The translations under genes were made by a program, and so were the position numbers. DNA of 64,000 nt from Rhizobium laguerreae. GTDB lineage: Bacteria; Pseudomonadota; Alphaproteobacteria; Rhizobiales; Rhizobiaceae. Positions 34,622 to 44,898 of the stretch are shown piece by piece (within the stretch, counting starts at the first letter, position 1; each line of letters begins with the position of its first letter). Below the pieces are notes generated by a model. That model saw only the letters and a program-made list of their open reading frames with translations, was not told where the DNA came from and did not search any database. The DNA lies in contig NZ_MRDM01000014.1 of NCBI RefSeq assembly GCF_002008165.1, forward strand, positions 1,116,001 through 1,180,000. The letters are read 5' to 3'.

Positions 34622-36961
34622 ATGGACAAATCCACCTTCGAAGACCGCAAAGCCATCATCAACGGCCCGATGCACGGCTCGCTGCGGCATGATTCAGCGC
34701 ATAAGCATGTCACCGGAACCGCTGATTATATCGACGATATTCCCGAACCCGCAGATCTGCTGCATGGCGCCGTCGGCCTCTCAGATCGGGCGCATGCCGA
34801 AATCCTCAGCATCGACCTTTCCGCGGTCGCCGCGCATCCCGGCGTCGTCTGGGTTTTCACCGGCAAGGACGTGCCCGGTATCAACGACGTCAGCTCCAAC
34901 GGCAGCCATGACGAGCCGCTGCTGGCCGAAACTCTAGTTCAGTTTCATGGCCAACCGATCTTTGCCGTCATCGCCGAGACGCGTGATGCCGCCCGCCGCG
35001 CCGCGCAGCTGGCAAAGATCGACTATCGCGACCTGCCGCACTGGAGCGATATCGACGGCGCGCTCGCCAATGGCAGCCCGCTCGTCATCACCCCGATGAC
35101 GCTGCACCGCGGCGAGCCGGAAACGGAAATGACCAATGCTGCCATGCGTCTGAAAGGTCAGATGCGCATCGGCGGACAGGAGCATTTCTACCTCGAAGGC
35201 CATATCGCCGTGGCGATCCCCGGCGAGGACGACGAGGTCACCGTCTGGTCCTCGACGCAGCATCCAAGCGAGATCCAGCACATCGTCGGCCACGTACTCG
35301 ACATCCCTTCGAACGCAGTGACAGTCAACGTGCGCCGCATGGGCGGCGGCTTCGGTGGCAAGGAAACGCAGGGCAATCAGTTCGCAGCACTTGCGGCGAT
35401 CGCCGCCAAGAAGCTCGGCCGCGCAATCAAATTCCGCCCTGATCGCGACGAGGATATGAGCGCCACCGGCAAGCGCCACGATTTCCTCGTCGATTACGAA
35501 CTCGGCTTCGACGCTGAAGGCCGCATCCATGCGGTCGACGCCACTTATGCGGCGCGCTGCGGTTTCTCCTCCGACCTCTCAGGGCCGGTGACCGACCGTG
35601 CCCTCTTCCATGCCGATTCCAGCTATTTTTATCCGCATGTGCATCTGACCTCGAAGCCGCTGAAGACGCACACCGTCTCTAACACCGCCTTCCGCGGTTT
35701 CGGCGGGCCGCAGGGCATGCTCGGCGCCGAACGCTTCATCGAGGAGATCGCCTATGCCGTCGGCAAAGACCCGCTTGATGTCCGCAAGCTGAATTTCTAT
35801 GGTCAGCCGGGCTCCGGGCGTACGCTCACCCCCTACCATCAGGAGGTCGAGGACAACATCATCGCCCGCATCGTCGAGGAGTTGGAGGAAACGGCCGAAT
35901 ACCGGGCGCGGCGCAACGCCATCATCGCCTTCAACCGCGACAGCCGCTACATAAGAAAGGGCATCGCGCTGACGCCGGTGAAATTCGGCATTTCCTTCAC
36001 CATGACCGCCTTCAACCAGGCAGGCGCCCTCGTCCACATCTACCAGGACGGCTCGATCCACCTGAACCATGGCGGCACCGAAATGGGCCAGGGCCTCTAT
36101 ACCAAGGTGGCGCAGGTGCTGGCCGACAGCTTCCAGGTCGATATCGACAGGGTAAAGATCACCGCGACGACGACGGCCAAGGTGCCGAACACCTCGGCCA
36201 CCGCCGCCTCCTCCGGCTCGGACTTGAACGGCATGGCCGCCTATGACGCTGCCCGCCAGATCAAGGAACGGCTTGTCGCCTTTGCCGCCGAGAAATGGGA
36301 TGTTGGTGCCGCCGACGTCGTCTTCCTGCCGAACCGCGTGCGCGTCGGCGAGATCGAGATCCCCTTCCCCGATTTCATCAAGCAGGCCTATCTCGCCCGC
36401 GTCCAGCTTTCCGCCGCCGGCTTCTACAAGACGCCGAAGATTCACTGGGACCGCAAGGCCGGCCGCGGCACGCCCTTCTATTATTTCGCCTACGGCGCCT
36501 CCTGCACCGAGGTGTCGATCGACACGCTGACCGGCGAATATCTGATCGATCGCACCGACATCCTCCACGATGTCGGCCGCTCGCTGAACCCGGCGATCGA
36601 CATGGGCCAAGTCGAAGGCGCCTTCGTCCAGGGCCTGGGCTGGCTGACGACGGAAGAGCTCTGGTGGGACGACAAGGGCCGGCTGCGCACCCATGCTCCC
36701 TCGACCTACAAGATCCCGCTCGCCTCCGACCGCCCGAAGATCTTCAACGTGCGCCTTGCCGAATGGTCCGAGAACACTGAGGCCACCATCGGCCGCTCCA
36801 AGGCCGTCGGCGAACCACCCTTGATGCTGGCGATCTCGGTGCTGGAAGCGCTGTCGATGGCGGTAGCAAGTGTGGCCAACTACAAGGTCTGCCCGAGGCT
36901 CGACGCCCCGGCGACGCCGGAACGGGTGCTGATGGCGGTCGAGCGGATGAAGCGGGTATAG
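34622..36961 (+). CDS. xdhB: Xanthine dehydrogenase large (molybdopterin) subunit
   Basis: 779-aa catalytic subunit binding the molybdopterin cofactor; hydroxylates hypoxanthine to xanthine and xanthine to urate. Motifs: GGGFGGKETQ near residue 240, FRGFGGPQGMLGAE, GTEMGQGLYTKVAQ and the active-site Glu in KAVGEPPLMLAISV near the end. The start has an excellent GAAGGAGG site. Works with XdhA, and XdhC is needed to load sulfurated cofactor. It is separated from xdhC by a very large inverted repeat. Confidence 0.96.
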   Translation: MDKSTFEDRKAIINGPMHGSLRHDSAHKHVTGTADYIDDIPEPADLLHGAVGLSDRAHAEILSIDLSAVAAHPGVVWVFTGKDVPGINDVSSNGSHDEPLLAETLVQFHGQPIFAVIAETRDAARRAAQLAKIDYRDLPHWSDIDGALANGSPLVITPMTLHRGEPETEMTNAAMRLKGQMRIGGQEHFYLEGHIAVAIPGEDDEVTVWSSTQHPSEIQHIVGHVLDIPSNAVTVNVRRMGGGFGGKETQGNQFAALAAIAAKKLGRAIKFRPDRDEDMSATGKRHDFLVDYELGFDAEGRIHAVDATYAARCGFSSDLSGPVTDRALFHADSSYFYPHVHLTSKPLKTHTVSNTAFRGFGGPQGMLGAERFIEEIAYAVGKDPLDVRKLNFYGQPGSGRTLTPYHQEVEDNIIARIVEELEETAEYRARRNAIIAFNRDSRYIRKGIALTPVKFGISFTMTAFNQAGALVHIYQDGSIHLNHGGTEMGQGLYTKVAQVLADSFQVDIDRVKITATTTAKVPNTSATAASSGSDLNGMAAYDAARQIKERLVAFAAEKWDVGAADVVFLPNRVRVGEIEIPFPDFIKQAYLARVQLSAAGFYKTPKIHWDRKAGRGTPFYYFAYGASCTEVSIDTLTGEYLIDRTDILHDVGRSLNPAIDMGQVEGAFVQGLGWLTTEELWWDDKGRLRTHAPSTYKIPLASDRPKIFNVRLAEWSENTEATIGRSKAVGEPPLMLAISVLEALSMAVASVANYKVCPRLDAPATPERVLMAVERMKRV

Positions 36962-37037
36962 CAGATGGAAACGCGTCCGGCTGGTTTGTTGCCCCCGACG
37001 GTTGAGCAGGACGGGCAGAGAGCTTGGAGTGAGCGAG

Positions 37038-37231
37038 ACCCCCCTCTGTCCTGCCGGACATCTCCCCCACAAGGGGGGAGATCAGCAAGAAGGAACGCTC
37101 TGCGCCTTACTACCTTGCCGCTACATCACCAAAGTCCGACTCTGCGCTACGACTTCTCTGTTCCGGGAAGCCGCTGCCTCATACCGATCTCCCCCCTTGT
37201 GGGGGAGATGTCCGGCAGGACAGAGGGGGGT
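37038..37231. repeat. Long inverted repeat with 45-bp perfect arms
   Basis: Arms at 37038-37082 and 37187-37231 are exact reverse complements over 45 bases and enclose a 104-base spacer. Each arm itself contains a CTCCCCC-ACAA-GGGGGGAG hairpin and the segment CTGTCCTGCCGGACAT. The layout resembles the family B palindromes but with a different core. It fills the xdhB-xdhC gap. Confidence 0.85.
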
Positions 37232-37263
37232 GACACACCCGCGAACCCATCGGTCAGCCATCC

Positions 37264-38079
37264 ATGACCGGCATCCACCCCTTCCTCGCCGCCCACCCAG
37301 ACTGCATCCTCGTCGATATCACCAGCACGCAGGGCTCGACCCCGCGTGAGGCCGGCACCTTCATGCTCGTCTCGGCTGAGGCCCTGTGGGGCACGATCGG
37401 CGGCGGGCAGTTCGAATTCATGGCGATCGCGAATGCGCGGGACATGTTGGCGGGAACCGGCGGGATGGCGGAGATGGATATCCCGCTCGGGCCCGACATC
37501 GGTCAGTGCTGCGGTGGCCGCACGCAATTGCGGTTTCGCCGGGTGGCGCAGGCGGTTGCCGAAGAAATCGAGGCCAGGTTAACCAGCGAGATCAAGCGCC
37601 TGCCCGAGGTCTATCTCTTCGGCGCCGGCCATGTCGGCCGGGCGCTGGCAACGGCCCTTGCGCCGCTGCCGCTGTCGGTGACGGTTGTCGAGACGCGGCA
37701 GGAGGAACTCGCCAACCTGCCTCCCGAGACGAAGACGCGGCTCATGCCGATGCCGGAAGCGCTAGTGAAGGATATTCCGGCTGGCGGCGCGATCGTCATC
37801 CTGACGCACGACCACGCGCTGGATTTCCTCATCGCCCGCGAAGCGCTGGAAAGAACGGATCTCGCCTATGCCGGCATGATCGGCTCGGCCACCAAGCGCG
37901 CCACCTTCGCCAGCTGGCTTTCCCGGGAAGGCGGCGGTGAGCGTGGCTGGCTCGAGCGGTTGACGCTGCCGATCGGCGGCGCCGCGGTCAGGGACAAGCG
38001 CCCTGAGGTGATCGCCGCCTTGACCGCCGCCGAGATCCTGACGGCGCTCGCTGCCTACCGCATGCGCTCGTCCTCGTAA
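37264..38079 (+). CDS. xdhC: Xanthine dehydrogenase accessory protein XdhC
   Basis: 271-aa chaperone that binds molybdenum cofactor, protects it during sulfuration and hands it to XdhB. XdhC_CoxI N-terminal part with VDITSTQGSTPREAGTFMLV and GTIGGGQFEF, then QCCGGRTQL (conserved Cys), and a C-terminal Rossmann part with YLFGAGHVGRALATAL and AGMIGSATKRATF. Final gene of the bdhA-xdh operon by order; its 3' end overlaps a convergent small gene by 25 bases. Confidence 0.94.
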   Translation: MTGIHPFLAAHPDCILVDITSTQGSTPREAGTFMLVSAEALWGTIGGGQFEFMAIANARDMLAGTGGMAEMDIPLGPDIGQCCGGRTQLRFRRVAQAVAEEIEARLTSEIKRLPEVYLFGAGHVGRALATALAPLPLSVTVVETRQEELANLPPETKTRLMPMPEALVKDIPAGGAIVILTHDHALDFLIAREALERTDLAYAGMIGSATKRATFASWLSREGGGERGWLERLTLPIGGAAVRDKRPEVIAALTAAEILTALAAYRMRSSS

Positions 38080-38246
38080 TAGGGATCGCGCCCGTCGAGG
38101 AAACCGAGATCGCGCTTGACGCGATCCGGCACCGTCTCGAGATCGAGGCTGGGCATGCGCCAGATCCGCGCCAGCCGGCCGCCGATGCGCCGGAAAATTC
38201 CGATGGTCGGCTGCGGCGGGCTCTGTTCGATAGCATAGCAATCCAT
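38055..38246 (-). CDS. Small DUF1127-like protein
   Basis: A 63-aa basic protein starting MDCYAIEQSPPQPTIG with a GAGGTGAT ribosome site upstream. Its second half, VPDRVKRDLGFLDGRDPYYED, resembles the DUF1127 motif (L-x-D-I/L-G) of small alphaproteobacterial RNA-binding-like proteins; the match is from memory. Transcribed divergently from the LysR gene and overlapping the 3' end of xdhC on the other strand. Confidence 0.6.
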   Translation of the reverse strand: MDCYAIEQSPPQPTIGIFRRIGGRLARIWRMPSLDLETVPDRVKRDLGFLDGRDPYYEDERMR

Positions 38247-38276
38247 GACATCACCTCGATGGTTTGATGGTATGAG

Positions 38277-38304
38277 TTGCAGTTTGCGGCCAAAAATGCT
38301 GCAA
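38277..38304. promoter_or_regulatory. Candidate LysR-type operator
   Basis: TTGCAG (38277-38282) and CTGCAA (38299-38304) form an inverted repeat in the 101-base gap between the small DUF1127-like gene and the divergent LysR gene, the usual place for autoregulatory LysR binding. Confidence 0.35.
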
Positions 38305-38347
38305 TTCCAATCGAACAACCGTCTGCCTGCATCAAGAGAATTTATCC

Positions 38348-39244
38348 ATGAAGCTGTCGAAACAATTCCCGCTGAATGCGTTGCGCGTCTTCGAGGCCGC
38401 TGCCCGGCTCGGAAGTTTCACCAAGGCGGGCAACGAACTCGGCATGACGCAGACGGCCGTCAGCTATCAGATCAAGCTGCTGGAGGAGAATGTCGGCGAG
38501 CCGCTCTTCCTGCGCCGTCCTCGCCAGATCGCACTGACAGACACCGGTGAGCGGCTGGCGCCGAAGGTGACGGAAGCTTTCGCCATGCTGCACGACGCGA
38601 TGGCGACGGCGCGCGACAGCGTCGAAGGCACGCTCGCCATCAGTTCGACCCATACCTTCGCCTCGAAGTGGCTGGCGCCGCGCCTCGGCTCCTTCCATTT
38701 GAAACATCCGGCCATCGCGGTGCGCTTTCAGGCGAGTTCGGATATCATCGACTTCGCCCGCGAGCAGATCGATGTCGGCATCCGCTGGGGCGACGGCAAC
38801 TGGCCGGGGCTGGCGCTGCACCGGCTGATGGGCCTGGAGTTCACGCCGATGCTAAGCCCGAAGTTGGCGGAGGCGGCAGGCGGCATCAGGGAGCCGCGCG
38901 ATCTCCTGAACTTCGATCTCTTCGACGCCGGTGACATCTGGTGGAAACAATGGTTCGAGGCTGCCGGCGTCACAGACACGGATCTCGATCGGCGCCCGCG
39001 CAACCAGCTCGGCTCTCAGGCAGTGGAAGCCGATGCCGCGATCGCCGGCCATGGCGTCGCCATTCTTCATCCTGCCTTCTATGCGGCCGAGATCGCGCTC
39101 GGCCGGCTCTATCAGCCCTTCGAACTGACCCGCAGCGACGGCAAGGCCTACTGGCTCGTCTACCCCGAAAACCGTCGTAACGTGCCCAAGATCAAGGCCT
39201 TCCGCAACTGGATTCTCGAGGAGATGAAGGCAGCCGGAAATTAG
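38348..39244 (+). CDS. LysR-family regulator, GcvA-like
   Basis: 298-aa LysR-type regulator. N-terminal helix-turn-helix: LNALRVFEAAARLGSFTKAGNELGMTQTAVSYQIKLLEENVGEPLFLRR. The effector domain begins around residue 92 with GTLAISSTHTFASKWLAPRLG and has the RWGDGNWPGL segment of the GcvA/AmpR-type subgroup. It follows the xdh genes, so control of purine catabolism is conceivable, but a gene transcribed divergently (the small DUF1127-like one) is the more usual target. Effector unknown. Confidence 0.85.
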   Translation: MKLSKQFPLNALRVFEAAARLGSFTKAGNELGMTQTAVSYQIKLLEENVGEPLFLRRPRQIALTDTGERLAPKVTEAFAMLHDAMATARDSVEGTLAISSTHTFASKWLAPRLGSFHLKHPAIAVRFQASSDIIDFAREQIDVGIRWGDGNWPGLALHRLMGLEFTPMLSPKLAEAAGGIREPRDLLNFDLFDAGDIWWKQWFEAAGVTDTDLDRRPRNQLGSQAVEADAAIAGHGVAILHPAFYAAEIALGRLYQPFELTRSDGKAYWLVYPENRRNVPKIKAFRNWILEEMKAAGN

Positions 39245-39298
39245 CCCATTTCACACCAAGTCCGGTTCGTGAGCCGGGTGCGATCCTGTGGTCCGGCT

Positions 39299-39631
39299 TC
39301 AAAATCCCATTTCCGGCGCATAGAAACAGCGCGGCGTATCCTCGTTCGGGAACAGGCAGAGATGATAGTCGTTATCGCCGGATTGCATCGCCTTCGTCAT
39401 CGGCAGCAGGAAGACATGAGCATGCGTGACCATCCGGTGGTCACCCGGCATCAGCGTCACACGATATCCGCCTGGCGTCACCGCCACGCTTTTCGATGGG
39501 ATCATCTGGCAATCGCCGCTATGACTGTCGCCGTTGCAACAATAGGGGTCATAACTCCACCCCGAGGGTGCGTCGTGAGCCATCGCCAACGACGCATACG
39601 CAATCATCACACACGTCAGAATGCTGCGCAT
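39299..39631 (-). CDS. Small secreted Cys-containing protein
   Basis: 110-aa protein with a signal peptide MRSILTCVMIAYASLAMA (cleavage probably before HDAPSG). The mature part has five Cys (YCCNG, GDCQM, HLCLF, PRCFY), suggesting disulfides in the periplasm, and a WSYDPYCCNGDSHSGDCQ motif that I recall from other rhizobial proteins of unknown function. The second ATG (39631) has the better spacing to GGAG than the first (39637). Function unknown. Confidence 0.65.
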   Translation of the reverse strand: MRSILTCVMIAYASLAMAHDAPSGWSYDPYCCNGDSHSGDCQMIPSKSVAVTPGGYRVTLMPGDHRMVTHAHVFLLPMTKAMQSGDNDYHLCLFPNEDTPRCFYAPEMGF

Positions 39632-39794
39632 GGGCATCTTCTCCGTCGATGAATGCGCCGCCGATGATCTAACGGTTCTTATTTTATTCCGGCGGCCTGC
39701 AAAATAACTGTAATCGAGTCGTCGTAGTTCAAGGTCTGCTGAATTAGCAGATCAAGCATAAGCCAGAGATAATGCACAGCCTTCTCGGCAGCTT

Positions 39795-40481
39795 TTAGGC
39801 ACGCGACAGCAGATCGGCGATGCGGCCGCCATCGGAAGCTTCGGCAAAACCGTCGGAAATCGTCAGCGGAGCGCCGAAGATCTCGACGAGCCCGTTGCCG
39901 AGGATGAGACCTTCGCCGTCCCGGCATGCGAGAATGGGGGTTGCCGTCGTCTCGCTGTAGCGCAGCAGCGCGGAGAGATAACCGGGATCGTCGTTCAGAT
40001 GCGGGAAGAATTCGAAGGGCAGGAGATCAAGAGCCGCGCCGTCCTGCACCGCATCAGGCGAACCGCCGGAAAAGAGCGCATCGACGGCGATTGTCGGCGT
40101 CATCAAAATCGCCCCGGCGCTGGTTCCGACGAGAATGCCGTCGTCCAATGCCCATGAGCGCAGCTTGTCCAGCATGCCGCTTTGGCGCAGCCGTCTCAGA
40201 AAATCGCCGGTGTGCCCACCGGAAAGATGGATGGCGTCGCAGGAGAACAGCCGGTTGATCTCCTCGTCACCGGAAAGCGCGTCGAGATCGACGAAGAGAT
40301 CGAGAACAAGCCCGTATTTCGCATAGTAACGCTGTTTCTCATCGAAAAACCCGCGCTGCGTGTCCGGACCGGATGCAATATAGCCGATGCGGTTTCCGCG
40401 CGAGAGGACGAGCGCGGCAAGCCGGCGGTCCATCGGCGCGTTTTCGGCGATGACCTGATCGCTGTAGAGTGCGGTGATCAT
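39795..40481 (-). CDS. Peptidase E (S51)-like protein
   Basis: 228-aa protein with a class I glutamine amidotransferase-like fold. HLSGGHTGDFLRRLRQSG and GILVGTSAGAILMTP match the S51 dipeptidase region, with the nucleophile Ser in GTSAGA. Its acidic partner residues are less certain. Such enzymes cleave Asp-X dipeptides or, in cyanophycinase, beta-Asp-Arg; this one is shorter than cyanophycinase. Single gene, divergent from puuD. Confidence 0.75.
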   Translation of the reverse strand: MITALYSDQVIAENAPMDRRLAALVLSRGNRIGYIASGPDTQRGFFDEKQRYYAKYGLVLDLFVDLDALSGDEEINRLFSCDAIHLSGGHTGDFLRRLRQSGMLDKLRSWALDDGILVGTSAGAILMTPTIAVDALFSGGSPDAVQDGAALDLLPFEFFPHLNDDPGYLSALLRYSETTATPILACRDGEGLILGNGLVEIFGAPLTISDGFAEASDGGRIADLLSRA

Positions 40482-40594
40482 TCCATTGCTCCTTTGGCCG
40501 CGTCAGCGATTGAGCGTGTGGTCCTTCAATCTCCTCTTCCCTCCCCGCCAAAATTTCCGCAATGTCACGAGTCGGAGGAAGATAGGGGAACTCG

Positions 40595-41829
40595 ATGTAT
40601 GAATATGCCATAGCATGGGAATGGCTCGCCTTCGCGGCGCGTTGGTTCCATGTCATTACCGCGATCGCCTGGATCGGATCGTCGTTTTATTTCATCGCGC
40701 TCGATCTCGGACTGGTGAAACGCCCGCATCTGCCACCCGGCGCCTATGGCGAGGAATGGCAGGTCCATGGCGGCGGCTTCTATCATATCCAGAAATATCT
40801 GGTGGCGCCCGCCCAGATGCCGGAGCACCTGACCTGGTTCAAATATGAGAGCTATTTCACCTGGATATCCGGCTTCCTGATGCTATGCATCGTCTATTAC
40901 GGCGGCGCCGATCTCTTCCTGATCGACCGGCATGTGCTGGATATCAGTCCGTCGGTCGCGATCCTGATCTCGCTAGGGTCGCTTGCCCTCGGCTGGGTCG
41001 TCTACGATCTGCTCTGCAAGTCGCCGCTCGGGCGGAACACCTGGGGACTGATGGCGGTGCTCTATATCGTGCTCGTCTTCATGGCCTGGGGCTATACGCA
41101 GCTTTTCACCGGCCGCGCCGCCTTCCTGCATCTCGGCGCCTTCACCGCGACGATCATGTCGGCCAACGTCTTCATGATCATCATTCCGAACCAGAAGATC
41201 GTCGTCGCCGACCTCATCGCCGGACGGGTTCCCGATCCTAAATATGGGCAGGTCGCCAAGCAGCGTTCGCTGCACAATAACTACCTGACGCTGCCCGTCA
41301 TCTTCTTCATGCTGTCGAACCATTATCCGCTGTCTTTCGGTACGCAGTTCAGCTGGGTGATCGCGGCTCTGGTCTTCCTGATGGGCGTCACCATCCGCCA
41401 CTGGTTCAACACGACGCATGCCAGGAAGGGCCGGCCGACCTGGACCTGGATCGTCACCGTCATTCTCTTCACCCTGATCATGTGGCTTTCGACCGTGCCG
41501 AAGCTGCTGACCGGCGAAACGGATGCGGCGGCGGTCGCGCCCGCCTTCCAGCAATTCGCCGGCGATCCGCATTTCCCCGCCGTCAAGCAACTGGTCTCGA
41601 CGCGCTGTTCCATGTGCCACGCGGCCGAGCCGGTCTATGAGGGTATCGTGCGGCCACCCAATGGCGTGATGCTCGAAAACGACGCGGAAATCGCCGCCCA
41701 TGCCCGCGAGATCTATATACAGGCGGGCCGCAGCCATGCCATGCCGCCCGGCAACATCACCGACATCACGCCGGACGAACGCAAGCTGCTGGTCGCCTGG
41801 TTCGAGAGCGCAGTCGAAGGCAAGAAACA

Positions 41830-41833
<4 letters not shown>
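40595..41833 (+). CDS. puuD: Membrane-bound urate hydroxylase PuuD
   Basis: Oxidises urate to 5-hydroxyisourate at the inner membrane, passing electrons through a fused cytochrome c instead of using oxygen like soluble uricase. 412 aa: eight or so membrane segments (WFHVITAIAWIGSSFYFIALD at the start, conserved His), and a C-terminal domain with the haem c motif CSMCH at residues 338-342, then GVMLENDAEIAAHAREIYIQAGRSHAMPPGN where Met could be an axial ligand. The stop overlaps guaD by 4 bases. GGAGGAA precedes the start. Confidence 0.9.
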
Positions 41834-43140
<1,307 letters not shown>

Positions 43141-43261
43141 CACGCCCTGTTACGCTCGAATTCGGACCGTGAAAGCAGCCCGGCACGGCCAGTTTCCCGT
43201 AACGCTCCTGCCAAATTCATGTTATGGCCGATGGCCGCATTCAGATGTGAAGGTTCAATTC

Positions 43262-44404
43262 ATGGCCACTCCGCTCACCATCGCCGACCTGAAAAAGCTG
43301 GCACGGCGACGTGTGCCGAAGATGTTTTTCGACTATGCGGATTCGGGCGCCTGGACGGAATCGACCTACGCGGCCAACGAGAGCGATTTCAGCCAGATCA
43401 AGCTGCGCCAGCGAGTGATGGTCGACATGACCGACCGCACACTGGCAACGACGATGATCGGCCAGAAAGTGTCGATGCCGGTGGCCCTGGCGCCGACCGG
43501 CCTGACCGGCATGCAGCATGCCGATGGCGAGATGCTGGCGGCACGCGCCGCCGAGGAGTTCGGCGTCCCCTTCACGCTTTCGACGATGAGCATCTGCTCG
43601 ATCGAGGACGTGGCATCAGCGACGACGCGCCCCTTCTGGTTCCAGCTCTACGTGATGAGGGACAAGGATTTCGTCCTCAACCTCATCAACCGCGCCAAGG
43701 CCGCCGGATGCTCGGCGCTGGTGCTGACCGCCGATCTGCAGATCCTCGGCCAGCGGCATAAGGACCTGCGCAACGGCCTGTCGGCGCCGCCGAAATTCAC
43801 CCCGAAACATGTCTGGCAGATGGCGACCCGGCCCTTCTGGTGCCTGGACATGCTGCAGACCAAGCGCCGCAACTTCGGCAATATCGTTGGCCATGCGAAA
43901 AATGTCACCAGTATCGCCTCGCTCTCCGCATGGACGCACGAGCAGTTCGACCCCCGGCTGTCCTGGGCCGATGTCGCCTGGATCAAGGAACAATGGGGCG
44001 GCCCGCTGATCATCAAGGGCATTCTCGATACGGAGGATGCCAAGGCGGCCGCCGATACCGGCGCCGATGCGATCGTCGTCTCCAATCATGGCGGGCGTCA
44101 GCTTGACGGCGCCCCCTCCTCGATCAGCATGCTGCCGAAGATCGTCGACGCCGTCGGCGACCGTATCGAGGTCCATCTCGATGGTGGCATCCGCTCCGGC
44201 CAAGACGTGCTGAAGGCCGTGGCGCTCGGCGCCAAGGGCACCTATATCGGCCGCCCCTTCCTCTACGGCCTCGGCGCCATGGGCAAGGAAGGCGTATCGC
44301 TGGCGCTCGGCATCATCCGCAAGGAGTTGGACATCACCATGGCGCTTTGCGGCAAGCGCGACATCAACGACGTGAGTTCGGCGATTATCGCCGGGCGGCA
44401 GTGA
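43262..44404 (+). CDS. lldD: Alpha-hydroxy-acid oxidase / L-lactate dehydrogenase (FMN)
   Basis: FMN-dependent enzyme oxidising an L-alpha-hydroxy acid such as lactate or glycolate; 380 aa. It starts MATPLTIADLKKLARRRVPKMFFDYADSGAWTE, typical of LldD, and has the active-site VVSNHGGRQLDGAPSSI (catalytic His/Arg) and VHLDGGIRSGQDVLKAVALGAKGTYIGRPFLYGL. The ATG at 43262 is preferred over an upstream frame opening at 43169. It is 121 bases after guaD, so may or may not share its transcript. Confidence 0.92.
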   Translation: MATPLTIADLKKLARRRVPKMFFDYADSGAWTESTYAANESDFSQIKLRQRVMVDMTDRTLATTMIGQKVSMPVALAPTGLTGMQHADGEMLAARAAEEFGVPFTLSTMSICSIEDVASATTRPFWFQLYVMRDKDFVLNLINRAKAAGCSALVLTADLQILGQRHKDLRNGLSAPPKFTPKHVWQMATRPFWCLDMLQTKRRNFGNIVGHAKNVTSIASLSAWTHEQFDPRLSWADVAWIKEQWGGPLIIKGILDTEDAKAAADTGADAIVVSNHGGRQLDGAPSSISMLPKIVDAVGDRIEVHLDGGIRSGQDVLKAVALGAKGTYIGRPFLYGLGAMGKEGVSLALGIIRKELDITMALCGKRDINDVSSAIIAGRQ

Positions 44405-44457
44405 CCTGCTTGAGAAGCCTAGAAGAGTCACGAGCCAGCCGATCGACGGCATGCGAT

Positions 44458-44898
44458 TCAGCATAGCGGCAGGCTGTCGCTTGCATTGAGCAGAAGGATC
44501 GCGAAAATCACGAGACAGGTGGCGAGCGCAAAACGCTGCCGCCAGACGATACGGCGCGATCCGGCAATCCGCTTCTCCAGGCCAGTCGGCGTCTTCTCAG
44601 GCTTGCGAAGCTGCATCCTGGACAGCAGGTCGTCGACGGCGGCAAGACCGGCGGCCTCGGTCTCGTGGCTCGACGCGAGACGAAACAGCAGCGCATCGAA
44701 GAGAAGATGGACCGCCAGCGCAAGGACAATCACGCAGAAAACGAGTATCGAAATCCAGCCGAGCGATGGAACGAAGCCTCGATATCCCGCGATAATTGGG
44801 CCGACAATCAGTGGCAGCAGCGCTGTCAGCCCGCAGAAGATCGAATTGCGACCGAGATTTCGCGCTGCCGCCGAGGCCGCGGCATTCCACTGCGTCAT
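44458..44898 (-). CDS. Small membrane protein in the lipid-modification cluster
   Basis: 146-aa protein from the ATG at 44898 (MTQWNAAASAAARNLGRNS), three membrane segments (about 20-38, 48-70 and near the C-terminus FALATCLVIFAILLLNASDS). No family recognised. Its start overlaps the stop of the upstream PAP2-phosphatase gene by 4 bases (ATGA, 44895-44898), so it is translationally coupled to it and is likely part of the same machinery. The GLEKRIAGSRRI segment is basic and cytoplasmic. Confidence 0.7.
   Translation of the reverse strand: MTQWNAAASAAARNLGRNSIFCGLTALLPLIVGPIIAGYRGFVPSLGWISILVFCVIVLALAVHLLFDALLFRLASSHETEAAGLAAVDDLLSRMQLRKPEKTPTGLEKRIAGSRRIVWRQRFALATCLVIFAILLLNASDSLPLC

Noticed and set aside
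35579..37072. 497-codon minus-strand frame opposite xdhB
   Set aside because: Antisense of a gene with all molybdoenzyme motifs; it also runs through a palindromic element.
22382..37231. CRISPR array or transposon ends suggested by repeated palindromes
   Set aside because: Copies are isolated single elements without regular spacers, and no cas or transposase genes are present.
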